Origin: an uncultured Bacilli bacterium
Lineage (GTDB): Bacteria > Bacillota_I > Bacilli_A > RF39 > UBA660
Direction: 5' to 3'
Assembly (NCBI GenBank): GCA_934098745.1
Contig: CAKOPG010000021.1
Span: forward strand, 1 to 16,518
DNA length: 16,518 nt
The notes under the pieces were generated by a model. That model was not told the origin of the DNA, made no database searches, and saw only the letters and a program-made list of their open reading frames with translations. Positions 6,311 through 14,608 of the stretch are shown piece by piece (the stretch's first letter is position 1; each line of letters begins with the position of its first letter). Position numbers and translations under genes: made by a program.

Positions 6311-8947
6311 TTATTTTTGCCCCTCAGATTTGATTGCGGCTTGTGCAGCTGCAAGTCTTGCAATAGGTACTCTATAAGGTGAACAAGATACATAGTCAAG
6401 TCCTACATTATGACAAAACTCTATTGAACTAGGTTCTCCACCATGTTCTCCACATATTCCTAAATGAAGATCTGGTCTAGTTTGTTTTCCAAGTTCTACA
6501 GCCATCTTAACAAGTTTTCCAACACCATTTTGATCTAATTTAGCAAATGGATCAGATTCATAAATTTTATTTTGATAATAAGAATCTAAGAATTTACCAG
6601 CATCATCTCTAGAAAAACCAAATGTCATTTGTGTTAAATCATTTGTTCCAAATGAGAAAAATTCAGCTTCCGTAGCAATTTCATCAGCAAGAAGTGCTGC
6701 TCTAGGAATTTCGATCATTGTACCAATATGATAATTAATATCAGATCCTTTTTCTTTCTTAACTTGTTCTGCTACTTCAATTACTATATCTTTAACAAAC
6801 TTTAATTCTTTCTTCTCTCCAACTAGTGGAATCATTATTTCAGGAACAATATCATATCCCTCTTCTTCTTTTACTTCAATAGCTGCTTCCATTAAAGCTC
6901 TTGTTTGCATTTTAGCTATTTCTGGATATGTAACGGCTAAACGACATCCTCTATGACCCATCATTGGATTAAATTCATGTAATTCAGCAATTTTATTTTT
7001 AAGATGTTCTAACGTAACTCCAAGTTCTTTAGCCAATTCTTTAATATCTTTTTCTTCCGTTGGCAAGAATTCATGTAGTGGTGGATCTAAATATCTAACA
7101 GTCATAGGAAGATTCTTTAATTCTTTATACATAGCTTTAAAATCGCCTTTTTGGAAAGGAATTAATTCTGCTAAAGCACTTTCACGAGCCTCTACTGTTT
7201 CTGATAGGATCATCTTTCTAATCTTAGGTATTCTATCTGCTTCAAAGAACATATGCTCTGTTCTACAAAGACCAATACCCTCTGCTCCAAGTTCAATAGC
7301 TTTTTTCGTATCTCTTGGATTATCCGCATTAGTTCTAATTTGTAATTTTCTAAATTGGTCAGCCCAAGCCATTATTCTACCAAAGTTTCCTGATACTGTA
7401 GCATCCACTGTCTTAATATCGCCTTTGTAAATTTTACCAGTTGAACCATCTAATGATATATAATCGCCCTCTTTAAATGTTTCACCACCTAAAGTAAATT
7501 GCTTATTAGCTTCATCAATAACAATTTCTCCACATCCTGATACACAGCAAGTTCCCATACCACGAGCTACTACTGCTGCATGGCTTGTCATTCCCCCACG
7601 AACAGTTAAAACTCCTTGGCTAGCTACCATACCTTCAATATCTTCAGGAGTAGTCTCCAGTCTAACAAGAATAACTCTTTCACCAAGTCCACCTTTACCA
7701 TGCTTCTTAGCCTCTTCAGCTGTAAAATATACACGTCCTGCAGCTGCTCCTGGTGAAGCTGGTAATGCTGAACCCACTACTTGTCCTTCTTTTAATGCTT
7801 GTGCATCAAACATTGGGTGAAGTAATTGATCTAAACTCTTCGCATCTATTCTTTCAATAGCCTCTTCTGGAGTAATCATTCCTTCATCTACTAAATCACA
7901 GGCAATATTAATAGCTGCTCTCGCTGTTCTTTTACCGTTTCTAGTTTGTAAGAAATATAATTTACCTTCTTGAATAGTAAATTCCATATCTTGCATATCT
8001 TTATAATGATTTTCAAGTTTCGTAGCAATTTCTATAAATTCCTTATAACATTCTGGTAAATCTTCCGCAAGTTTTGTAATAGGTTGTGGCGTTCTAACAC
8101 CAGCAACAACATCTTCACCTTGAGCATTAATTAAGTATTCACCATAAATACCTTTTTCTCCAGTTGATGGATTACGTGTGAAAGCAACTCCAGTACCAGA
8201 AGTATCTCCCATATTACCAAAAACCATAGCTTGAACATTAACAGCTGTTCCCCAGTCTCCTGGAATATCATTCATTCTACGATATACGATTGCTCTTGGA
8301 TTATCCCATGATCTAAATACTGCTTTAACCGCACCCATTAATTGTTCATTAGCATCTTGTGGGAATTCTTCGCCATTCATATGATCACTATATACTTTTT
8401 TAAATCTTTTTACCAATTCTTTTAAATCATCAACTGTAAGTTCTGTATCGAATTTAATACCTTTTTCTTCTTTAACTTCATCAATAATTTTTTCAAAGAA
8501 AGACTTATTAACTTCCATAACTACATCTGAATACATTTGAATAAATCTTCTATAAGAATCATATGCAAATCTAGGATTACCTGTCTTTTTAGCAAATCCT
8601 AATACTGAATCATCATTAAGTCCCAAGTTAAGTATCGTATCCATCATACCAGGCATACTTGCTCTTGCACCACTTCTTACAGATACTAGTAGTGGATCAT
8701 CAACATCCCCAAATTTTTTTCCTTGTACTTTCTCAAGTTCTGCTAAAGCATCAAATATTTGTTTTTCTATTTCTTTAGAAATCTTCTTTCCTTGGTTGTA
8801 ATATTCTGTACAAGCTTCTGTTGTTACAGTAAATCCTTGAGGTATTGGTAATCCTAAAACAGTCATTTCTGCTAAGTTAGCCCCTTTACCACCAAGTAAA
8901 TTCTTCATGCTCGCATTTCCTTCTTTAAACGCATAAACGTATTTCAT
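6311..8947 (-). CDS. ppdK: Pyruvate, phosphate dikinase
   Basis: An 878-residue cytosolic enzyme, full length for the bacterial family, catalysing reversible ATP + Pi + pyruvate = AMP + PPi + PEP. It works glycolytically (PPi-saving ATP synthesis) or in gluconeogenesis. Order of parts: N-terminal ATP-grasp nucleotide domain (~1-340, with K-N-L-L-G-G-K-G-A-N-L near 15-25 and V-S-V-R-S-G-A-R-A-S-M-P-G at 88-100); central phosphohistidine domain with G-G-M-T-S-H-A-A-V, where His456 is the swivelling catalytic His and Thr454 is the residue that regulatory kinases modify in plants; C-terminal TIM-barrel PEP/pyruvate domain (~530-878) with R-T-E-H-M-F, G-T-N-D-L-T-Q and the catalytic Cys832 in I-C-G-E-H-G-G-E-P. 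The start is confirmed by MKYVYAF. The ribosome binding site GGAAAGGA is rather far upstream (about 12 bases). Monocistronic, with its own promoter and terminator. Confidence 0.98.
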   Translation of the reverse strand: MKYVYAFKEGNASMKNLLGGKGANLAEMTVLGLPIPQGFTVTTEACTEYYNQGKKISKEIEKQIFDALAELEKVQGKKFGDVDDPLLVSVRSGARASMPGMMDTILNLGLNDDSVLGFAKKTGNPRFAYDSYRRFIQMYSDVVMEVNKSFFEKIIDEVKEEKGIKFDTELTVDDLKELVKRFKKVYSDHMNGEEFPQDANEQLMGAVKAVFRSWDNPRAIVYRRMNDIPGDWGTAVNVQAMVFGNMGDTSGTGVAFTRNPSTGEKGIYGEYLINAQGEDVVAGVRTPQPITKLAEDLPECYKEFIEIATKLENHYKDMQDMEFTIQEGKLYFLQTRNGKRTARAAINIACDLVDEGMITPEEAIERIDAKSLDQLLHPMFDAQALKEGQVVGSALPASPGAAAGRVYFTAEEAKKHGKGGLGERVILVRLETTPEDIEGMVASQGVLTVRGGMTSHAAVVARGMGTCCVSGCGEIVIDEANKQFTLGGETFKEGDYISLDGSTGKIYKGDIKTVDATVSGNFGRIMAWADQFRKLQIRTNADNPRDTKKAIELGAEGIGLCRTEHMFFEADRIPKIRKMILSETVEARESALAELIPFQKGDFKAMYKELKNLPMTVRYLDPPLHEFLPTEEKDIKELAKELGVTLEHLKNKIAELHEFNPMMGHRGCRLAVTYPEIAKMQTRALMEAAIEVKEEEGYDIVPEIMIPLVGEKKELKFVKDIVIEVAEQVKKEKGSDINYHIGTMIEIPRAALLADEIATEAEFFSFGTNDLTQMTFGFSRDDAGKFLDSYYQNKIYESDPFAKLDQNGVGKLVKMAVELGKQTRPDLHLGICGEHGGEPSSIEFCHNVGLDYVSCSPYRVPIARLAAAQAAIKSEGQK

Positions 8948-8979
8948 ATTTTATATCATTCCTTTCCTATGCACTAATA

Positions 8980-9008
8980 ATCATATCAAATTTCTTACTA
9001 CATATCAA
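8980..9008 (-). promoter_or_regulatory. Promoter of ppdK
   Basis: Minus-strand -35 TTGATA (9003-9008), 17-base spacer, -10 TATGAT (8980-8985) preceded by TGA. About 30 bases before the ATG, leaving a short leader with no visible regulatory structure. Confidence 0.7.
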
Positions 9009-9109
9009 TATTATTAATCCTAATTTTACATAAAATTTACCATTAATTCTTATATTTAAATAAATATATACTCCTTAAAAAAATAAAAGATATCTTTTTA
9101 TTTAAAATT

Positions 9110-9143
9110 AAAAAAAAGACCTTCCACTAATATATGAAAAGTC
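9110..9143 (-). terminator. Terminator of the rnc-to-tdk operon
   Basis: 8-bp stem with two G-U pairs (GACTTTTC from 9136-9143 with GGAAGGTC from 9118-9125), 10-base loop, then eight Ts (A-run 9110-9117 on the plus strand). It lies 80 bases after the thymidine kinase stop. A second stem, TTGGTA/TACCAA (9162-9167, 9186-9191), lies between and has no T-tract. Confidence 0.75.
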
Positions 9144-9223
9144 TAATATTCTTGTTCTACTTTGGTAAAAAATAAATAAACCATCTACCAATTTATATTA
9201 TCATTAAAATTAATTATTCCCAA

Positions 9224-9862
9224 TTATTTAATTTCTTTTTTCTTATCTAACTTTTTTTCTTCATGCATTTTCTCACGATTCATTTTTTCCACTAACTTCT
9301 TTCGACATACTCTACACATTGATACATATGTCGTATCATCAAAACCATCTATTGCTACTTGGCTTCCTTTAAATGAAGGAACACCACCAACAAATCGAAC
9401 ATTTCTTGTAGCTCCTTCACCACATTCACATATAGTTTTCATCTCTTCAATAACATCGGCATAAATAAACAAAGCTTCACTTCCTGGAAATAACTTATCT
9501 TGAAAATCAGCTCTAAGCCCATAACAAATAACTGGAATATTTAATACATCCACAACATCTGTAAGCTCTTCTATATGATGTCTCTGAAGAAACTGTGCTT
9601 CATCTACCAAAAGACAATCAAGATTATATTTAATAATATGTTTACAAATGATATTGTATAAATTATCTTTCTTTCTAATTATATAATTAGTATTAAGTTC
9701 TGTATTATCTCTTGATACAACCTTACTGTCACCTTTCGTGTCCTCTCCCGGTTTAACTATAATTGCATGTTTTCCTTTTTCTTTATAGTTATACCAAACC
9801 TTCATTAAATCTCTTGTTTTGCCACAACCCATAGCGCCATATCTAAAATATAATTTAGCCAT
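9224..9862 (-). CDS. tdk: Thymidine kinase (type II)
   Basis: A 212-residue cytosolic salvage enzyme phosphorylating thymidine to dTMP with ATP, usually a homotetramer. It shows a P-loop G-A-M-G-C-G-K-T at 9-16, the Walker-B/catalytic motif D-E-A-Q-F at 87-91 (Glu88 as base), and four zinc-binding Cys at 145, 147, 183 and 186 (C-E-C and C-R-V-C). It also has the lasso-loop region that holds the nucleoside, with Tyr179. Length is slightly above usual because of a Lys/Glu-rich C-terminal tail (from ~190) with no known role. The start is supported by AAGGAAGT, which lies in the 14-base gap to the xer gene. It is the last gene of the six-gene rnc operon, just before the terminator. Confidence 0.97.
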   Translation of the reverse strand: MAKLYFRYGAMGCGKTRDLMKVWYNYKEKGKHAIIVKPGEDTKGDSKVVSRDNTELNTNYIIRKKDNLYNIICKHIIKYNLDCLLVDEAQFLQRHHIEELTDVVDVLNIPVICYGLRADFQDKLFPGSEALFIYADVIEEMKTICECGEGATRNVRFVGGVPSFKGSQVAIDGFDDTTYVSMCRVCRKKLVEKMNREKMHEEKKLDKKKEIK

Positions 9863-9876
9863 AATTCTTACTTCCT

Positions 9877-10749
9877 TTACTTTGCTCTCGGATGAGCCAT
9901 ATTATAAACTTCCCTAATCTTTTCATCAGTTACATGTGTATAAATACTCGTCGTATTAAGCGATGAATGACCAAGTAAATCTTTAACACTAACCAAATCA
10001 GCCCCATTATTTAAAAGATTCGTCGCAAATGTATGCCTTAACATATGAGGACTAACATGTACTTTTATACTTGCTTTAATGATAACATCATCTAACATTT
10101 TTCTTATATATCTGGTACTTATCTTCTTGCCATCTTTATTTAAAAATAAATATTCTTGATTACTAATATCAAGTTTATATCTTCCATTATTCAAATAGTC
10201 TATAAGACATTTTTTGGTATTATTTCCAAAAACAACTATTCTTTCTTTGCTACCTTTTCCAAGAATTCTTATTGTTCTTTCATCTAAATTAATATCTTTA
10301 ACCTTAATATTAACGAGTTCACTAACTCTAATACCGGTAGCATAAAGCATTCGAATAATAAGTAAATTTCTCTTGCCATAAGGATTCCGCGTATCAGGTA
10401 TTGAGAACATTTCATCAATATCATTTTCTTTAACGTATTTAGGAAGACTTCGTTCCTTTTTTGGATTTTTAATTAATTTAAAATAATTTTCACTAACTAT
10501 ACTTTCTTTAACTAAATAACTATAAAAACTCCTCAAACTACTAAGTTTTCTAGATATACTACTTTTATGATATTTTTTTTCATACATTTGTCCTAAATAA
10601 TTATTAACTATTTCTTTGTCTATTCCCCTAATATTACCATTTACAAATTCATAAAATTCTAACAAATCTACTTTGTAATTATCAATCGTATTCTCTTCAT
10701 GTTTCTTAATAACTTTTAAATAATTTAAAAATTTATCTATTTCTTCCAT
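9877..10749 (-). CDS. xerC: Tyrosine site-specific recombinase, XerC/XerD type
   Basis: A 290-residue recombinase, typical Xer length. Chromosomal Xer proteins resolve chromosome dimers at dif sites by cutting and rejoining DNA through a phosphotyrosine. It has an N-terminal SAM-like core-binding domain (~1-90) and a C-terminal catalytic domain with the complete set: Arg141 (A-T-G-I-R-V-S-E-L), Lys165 (G-K-G-S-K-E-R), His235 and Arg238 (S-P-H-M-L-R-H-T-F-A), His261 (L-L-G-H-S-S-L) and nucleophile Tyr270 (T-T-S-I-Y-T-H-V). It overlaps the end of the 248-residue gene by 17 bases, implying translational coupling, and its ribosome binding site (AGAGGAAA) lies in that gene. Operon context and Xer-like length argue against a mobile-element integrase. 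XerC against XerD cannot be settled here, and some low-GC relatives have a single Xer. Confidence 0.9.
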   Translation of the reverse strand: MEEIDKFLNYLKVIKKHEENTIDNYKVDLLEFYEFVNGNIRGIDKEIVNNYLGQMYEKKYHKSSISRKLSSLRSFYSYLVKESIVSENYFKLIKNPKKERSLPKYVKENDIDEMFSIPDTRNPYGKRNLLIIRMLYATGIRVSELVNIKVKDINLDERTIRILGKGSKERIVVFGNNTKKCLIDYLNNGRYKLDISNQEYLFLNKDGKKISTRYIRKMLDDVIIKASIKVHVSPHMLRHTFATNLLNNGADLVSVKDLLGHSSLNTTSIYTHVTDEKIREVYNMAHPRAK

Positions 10750-11479
10750 TACTATTTCCTCTAGTATAAACTACTAAATTATTCACTATACTTCTAATAT
10801 CCATTCCCACACATTTCTCAAGCCTTAAAACTTCTAAATCATCTTTCTTCATCAGTTTTTCCATAACCAAATTACCTCCTTCATACATTCCAATTTCTTC
10901 TAATAATTCTTCTTGCATTTCTGGATACATCTGATACATCTGTGCTAAATCGTCTAAAAAGTCCTTGCTTTCATATTCTTTATCACTAATCATTACCTTG
11001 TTTTCTCTAGTTTTCTTTTTATTTACTAAAAAATATATTTCTCGTCTTTCTAAATATCCTAGTTTAAGATAACTAGCAACCGCAAATTTAAGCGAAGAAT
11101 ATGAAATAGCTTTGCCTTCATTAACATAATCTATGATAGCATAATTATTTAACTTCCCTATTCCACACCTTTTAATTCTACTCAAATCTTCCAAAAGATA
11201 ATTCAAAAATTCTTCTTGCAATTCTTCCATAGATACTTTGTCAGCATTGTATAATATTGGTAAATATCTACCATTATTTTTTGGAGAATTTTTTACTAAA
11301 ACAGCTATTTCTGTTTGATAATCCACTTTAACATTAAGTCTTAAACATCTAATTAAAAACTCAGCTAACTCATTCGCATCACTATAGTAAGAAGTAAATT
11401 TATCTAAACTAATGATATCTTTAAAGGGAATCTCAACACATTGACTACTTGTCTTTAAAAACAAATTATAACTTTTCAT
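10733..11479 (-). CDS. Hypothetical protein, 248 aa, coupled to xer
   Basis: No family recognised. A soluble, charged, mostly helical protein. Residues ~105-155 (R-I-K-R-C-G-I-G-K-L-N-N-Y...Y-L-K-L-G-Y-L-E-R-R-E-I-Y-F-L-V) could be a winged-helix-like fold, and the C-terminal third is acidic then basic (ending RGNSNGRNR). No signal or membrane segment. I considered the condensin subunit ScpA, often found near xer, but its conserved F-x-G-P-L-D-L-L-L start is absent. The ribosome binding site AAGGAAAA overlaps the end of the ABC permease gene 4 bases upstream, and the 3' end overlaps xer by 17 bases. This tight packing suggests a role tied to DNA or cell-cycle functions of its neighbours (inference). 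Confidence 0.8.
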   Translation of the reverse strand: MKSYNLFLKTSSQCVEIPFKDIISLDKFTSYYSDANELAEFLIRCLRLNVKVDYQTEIAVLVKNSPKNNGRYLPILYNADKVSMEELQEEFLNYLLEDLSRIKRCGIGKLNNYAIIDYVNEGKAISYSSLKFAVASYLKLGYLERREIYFLVNKKKTRENKVMISDKEYESKDFLDDLAQMYQMYPEMQEELLEEIGMYEGGNLVMEKLMKKDDLEVLRLEKCVGMDIRSIVNNLVVYTRGNSNGRNR

Positions 11480-11483
11480 ATTA

Positions 11484-12782
11484 TTATTTTTCCTTAATAG
11501 CCCTAAATATTTTTTTCCATAAACCAGTTTGTGAATAATTAAGTATTCCTACCTTATACACTCTTAAACCGTATTTAATAAGTAAATATATAACTAATAT
11601 AAGTAAAGTTATACTAATACCTAAATCAACTATACCGATCTCTCCAAGAACATACAAAGTTGGAGCTAATAATGAAGATATAAAAGGTATATAACTCATT
11701 ATCTTAATAAATAGACTTCCTTTAAATACACCAGCCATCATTGATAGATAAAATCCTGCTAAACTAACAACCACAATCGGCGTTTGTAATTGCTGAAAAT
11801 CTTCTAAATTAGTAGTCATACTAGCAAGAACTCCCGCCAATAATGAATAAGCGATAAAAGTTAATGCCATCATAATAAGAAGTATCGGTATCATTACCCC
11901 TAAAGTATCTCCAATACCTGTTAGAGAAATACTATTTACTACTTGATTAACTTCTGGCCCTAAATTTCCAATTAAATCACCATCACTAAATATATATCTA
12001 ATAAATACCCCAATAAAAACAAAAACAATAAGTAATAAACCTTGTATAATAACAAATAAATTTGAAGATATTACTTTTGATAAAAAGTGAACCTTAGGAC
12101 TAACATTAGAAATAATTATTTCCATACTTCTCGTAGTCTTTTCTTCATTTACCTCAGCCCCAATCATTTGTACTAAAAACATAATTAACATAAAAAGAGG
12201 CAAAGTAATTACTTCCATGACGGTTGATATTATTAAGTTATTATCCGTATCATTATCACTAAGAACTTCTGTTTCTATATCTACAGGCTGATTAATCTTT
12301 TCATACATCTCATAAGTAATTTGATAATCGCTAAGTACTAAAGAACTACGAAGTGAATTAAGAGAACCCGTAATTAAAGTTTTTGTAATAGTCCCCATAC
12401 TCTCTTTACTAACTATCTTAGCTCTTAAATAATTATCCTTATCTGAAGAAATAATCAATAAGATCTTTTTATCATCATCTACTGCCTTTTTACCATCATC
12501 ATAACTACCTTCATATTTAGTAATAACTACCTCATCATAGTCATCTAAATACTTACTATAAGACTCATATCCTGCTTTAAATTCATCAAAAACATTTACT
12601 TCATCTATTACCAAGATTTCTTGACTCTCATTAAAATCTCCTCCAAAAGATTTAATAATCGTATCTATATTAATAAGTCCAATAATCAAAATAGCAAAAA
12701 TAGCATTAGCTATCAAAAACCACTTAGTCTTAATCTTTTTATTAAGACTCATTCTAGTTAAAAAGAATAATTTATTTTTCAT
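11484..12782 (-). CDS. natB: ABC-2 type exporter permease (NatB-like)
   Basis: A 432-residue integral membrane permease, partner of the ATPase encoded just upstream. Typical ABC-2/NatB layout: transmembrane helix at ~21-37, a large extracytoplasmic domain (~50-184), then six hydrophobic segments (about 185-207, 240-262, 292-320, 334-352, 360-380, 387-404). The cytoplasmic loop carries the family hallmark E-E-K-T-T-R-S-M-E-I-I (213-223). NatAB exports sodium in Bacillus, but related pairs export other substrates or drugs, so the substrate is uncertain. I chose ATG at 12782; the frame is open 11 codons further, but that part lies in the ATPase gene and lacks family resemblance. The start overlaps the ATPase stop by 11 bases, so translation is coupled. 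Confidence 0.88.
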   Translation of the reverse strand: MKNKLFFLTRMSLNKKIKTKWFLIANAIFAILIIGLINIDTIIKSFGGDFNESQEILVIDEVNVFDEFKAGYESYSKYLDDYDEVVITKYEGSYDDGKKAVDDDKKILLIISSDKDNYLRAKIVSKESMGTITKTLITGSLNSLRSSLVLSDYQITYEMYEKINQPVDIETEVLSDNDTDNNLIISTVMEVITLPLFMLIMFLVQMIGAEVNEEKTTRSMEIIISNVSPKVHFLSKVISSNLFVIIQGLLLIVFVFIGVFIRYIFSDGDLIGNLGPEVNQVVNSISLTGIGDTLGVMIPILLIMMALTFIAYSLLAGVLASMTTNLEDFQQLQTPIVVVSLAGFYLSMMAGVFKGSLFIKIMSYIPFISSLLAPTLYVLGEIGIVDLGISITLLILVIYLLIKYGLRVYKVGILNYSQTGLWKKIFRAIKEK

Positions 12783-13671
12783 AACTATCACCCACAATAC
12801 TAATAAATATTTCATTCAAACTAGGATCTTCCACACTAAATTTAGTAATATTCTCATATTTAGATATTTCTTTAAATAATTTATTTACATAACTATCGTC
12901 TTCTATTTTGATAACATACTCATCTTTTACTTTATTAATATCAATTACTCCAGGTAATTTTTTTATTTCATCTGGTTTAATATCTCCCTTTACAAATAGA
13001 TTTTTCTTCTTGTAATCATTCTTAATATCCTTTAAATATCCCGATAGTACACTCTTTCCTTTAACTAAAACAACCAATCTATCACAAAATAACTCTACAT
13101 GTTCCATTCGATGTGATGAGAAAATTATACTTGTCCCTTTTTTCTTGAGTTCCATTATAACCTTTTTAAAAAGTTCTACATTAATTGGATCCAATCCTGA
13201 AAAAGGTTCATCTAATATAAGTAATTTTGGTTCATTTATAATAGCAGATATAAACTGAATCTTTTGTTGATTACCTTTAGATAATTCCTTAATTTTTTTA
13301 TTCTTATATTCTTTAATTTCAAATCTTTCCAACCAATAATCTAATTTTTCCTCTATCTTATTTTCAGGAATAGATTTTAATACTCCATAAAAAGTAATCT
13401 GCTCTAATACTGTAAGTTTAGTAAGCAGACTTCTTTCTTCCGTTAAAAAGCCTATTTTATCACTAATACTGTAATTTATTTTTTCTCCATCGATTGTTAT
13501 ACTTCCCGTATAATCGTCAAGTAATCCTAAAATCATTCGAAAAGTAGTTGTCTTACCTGCCCCATTTAAACCAAGTAATCCGAATATTTCTCCATCATTA
13601 ACTTCAAAACTTAAATTATCTACTGCTACTAAATCTCCATATTTTTTTGTTACATTACATACTTTTAACAT
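12772..13671 (-). CDS. natA: ABC transporter ATP-binding protein (NatA-like)
   Basis: A 299-residue cytosolic ATPase that powers the permease encoded downstream. Motifs in order: Walker A G-L-N-G-A-G-K-T-T (34-42), Q-loop replaced by a short T-E-E-R segment near 77-80, ABC signature L-S-K-G-N-Q-Q-K (130-137), Walker B L-L-I-L-D-E-P (150-156), D-loop S-G-L-D-P, and H-loop His187 in S-S-H-R-M-E. The extra ~75 residues after the core form the C-terminal domain usual in NatA/DrrA-type ATPases. The 8-base gap from rnc holds a Gly-rich ribosome binding site (AGGGGGT) that overlaps the rnc stop. Confidence 0.93.
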   Translation of the reverse strand: MLKVCNVTKKYGDLVAVDNLSFEVNDGEIFGLLGLNGAGKTTTFRMILGLLDDYTGSITIDGEKINYSISDKIGFLTEERSLLTKLTVLEQITFYGVLKSIPENKIEEKLDYWLERFEIKEYKNKKIKELSKGNQQKIQFISAIINEPKLLILDEPFSGLDPINVELFKKVIMELKKKGTSIIFSSHRMEHVELFCDRLVVLVKGKSVLSGYLKDIKNDYKKKNLFVKGDIKPDEIKKLPGVIDINKVKDEYVIKIEDDSYVNKLFKEISKYENITKFSVEDPSLNEIFISIVGDSYEK

Positions 13672-13679
13672 AATACCCC

Positions 13680-14330
13680 CTATTTTGCTTGTTTAGCTAA
13701 AGCAGCCTTAGCCGCTTCTTGCTCCGCTGCCTTTTTACTACTACCCGTACCCTTTCCTAAAACAATACCATCTACTTTGCAAACACATTCAAAAGTTCTA
13801 TTATGTGCCGGTCCCATTTCTTTCACCAATTCATAGACAACACTCTTTTTAGTAGTCTGCACAAGTTCTTGTAAAGCTGATTTATAATCATGCAAAAAAT
13901 TAATATTTTTTTCTATGTATTTAGTAATTATCTTTAATACCATTTCCTTAGTAAACGGTAATCCCATATCTAAATAAGTAGCTGCTACGAAAGCCTCAAA
14001 AACATCGGCTAGTATCGTATCATTAGGTCCGCTTTCTTCAGAACCCCCAAGTTTTATATCTTCCATAAACTTTAAATCTTTAGCATACGTTGCTAATGCT
14101 TCCTCACAAACATAACAAGCTCTCATCTTCGTCATTACCCCTTCAGGTAAATGTCTTTCTTTATATAAATACTCACTAACAATAAATTCAAGTATAGCAT
14201 CCCCTAAAAACTCTAATCTTTCATAACTAGGAAAAGAGGGATTTTCATTACTAAAAGACGTATGTGTAAAAGCCTCGTAGTATAAATTTATATTTGTCGG
14301 ACTAAAATTAAGCGTTTTAAATATTTTCAT
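13680..14330 (-). CDS. rnc: Ribonuclease III
   Basis: A 216-residue endonuclease that cuts double-stranded RNA, including rRNA precursors and structured mRNAs, as a homodimer. The RNase III domain at ~10-140 has the signature E-R-L-E-F-L-G-D-A at 37-45 with Glu40 and Asp44, plus Asp109 and Glu112 (D-V-F-E-A-F) as the remaining metal-binding residues. A double-stranded-RNA-binding domain follows at ~148-214 (D-Y-K-S-A-L-Q-E-L ... G-S-S-K-K-A-A-E-Q-E-A-A). It is slightly shorter than many homologues but complete. It is first in the six-gene operon, with ribosome binding site AAGGTGAG and a good promoter. In many bacteria rnc is followed by smc/ftsY; here ABC transporter genes follow instead. 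Confidence 0.97.
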   Translation of the reverse strand: MKIFKTLNFSPTNINLYYEAFTHTSFSNENPSFPSYERLEFLGDAILEFIVSEYLYKERHLPEGVMTKMRACYVCEEALATYAKDLKFMEDIKLGGSEESGPNDTILADVFEAFVAATYLDMGLPFTKEMVLKIITKYIEKNINFLHDYKSALQELVQTTKKSVVYELVKEMGPAHNRTFECVCKVDGIVLGKGTGSSKKAAEQEAAKAALAKQAK

Positions 14331-14348
14331 AACTCACCTTCTAAAATA

Positions 14349-14377
14349 ATTATAACATTCTAAAACTAGATAATCAA
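14349..14377 (-). promoter_or_regulatory. Promoter of the rnc operon
   Basis: Minus-strand -35 TTGATT (14372-14377), 17-base spacer, -10 TATAAT (14349-14354) preceded by TGT. It predicts a start about 12 bases before the rnc ATG, so a very short leader. Bases 14378-14501, between this promoter and the terminator of the surface-protein gene, are AT-rich with nothing recognised. Confidence 0.7.
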
Positions 14378-14501
14378 CTTTATTTACATATTAAAATAAG
14401 CAAATATTCATTTAATATTCTTCTTATGAATTCATCTTATCATATTAATATTTTAAAGTCAAGATAAATTAATACATTTGTTTGTATTTTTAATTATAAA
14501 T

Positions 14502-14528
14502 AAAAAAGCATTACTTATATCGTAACAC
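14502..14528 (-). terminator. Terminator of the DGR-type surface protein gene
   Basis: 7-bp stem with two wobble pairs (GTGTTAC from 14522-14528 with GTAATGC from 14508-14514), 7-base loop, then six Ts (A-run 14502-14507). It lies about 100 bases past the stop codon. A small stem TCCC-TCT-GGGA lies between. Confidence 0.6.
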
Positions 14529-14608
14529 TTATTTTATTATCCCAGAGGGACTAACGTAATATCTATTACTAATCTATATATTAATATCTTTATTGATATA
14601 GTAAATTA

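Noticed and set aside
9877..10749. Phage or transposon integrase
   Set aside because: Length, motif set and placement inside a housekeeping operon with overlapping neighbours fit a chromosomal Xer protein.
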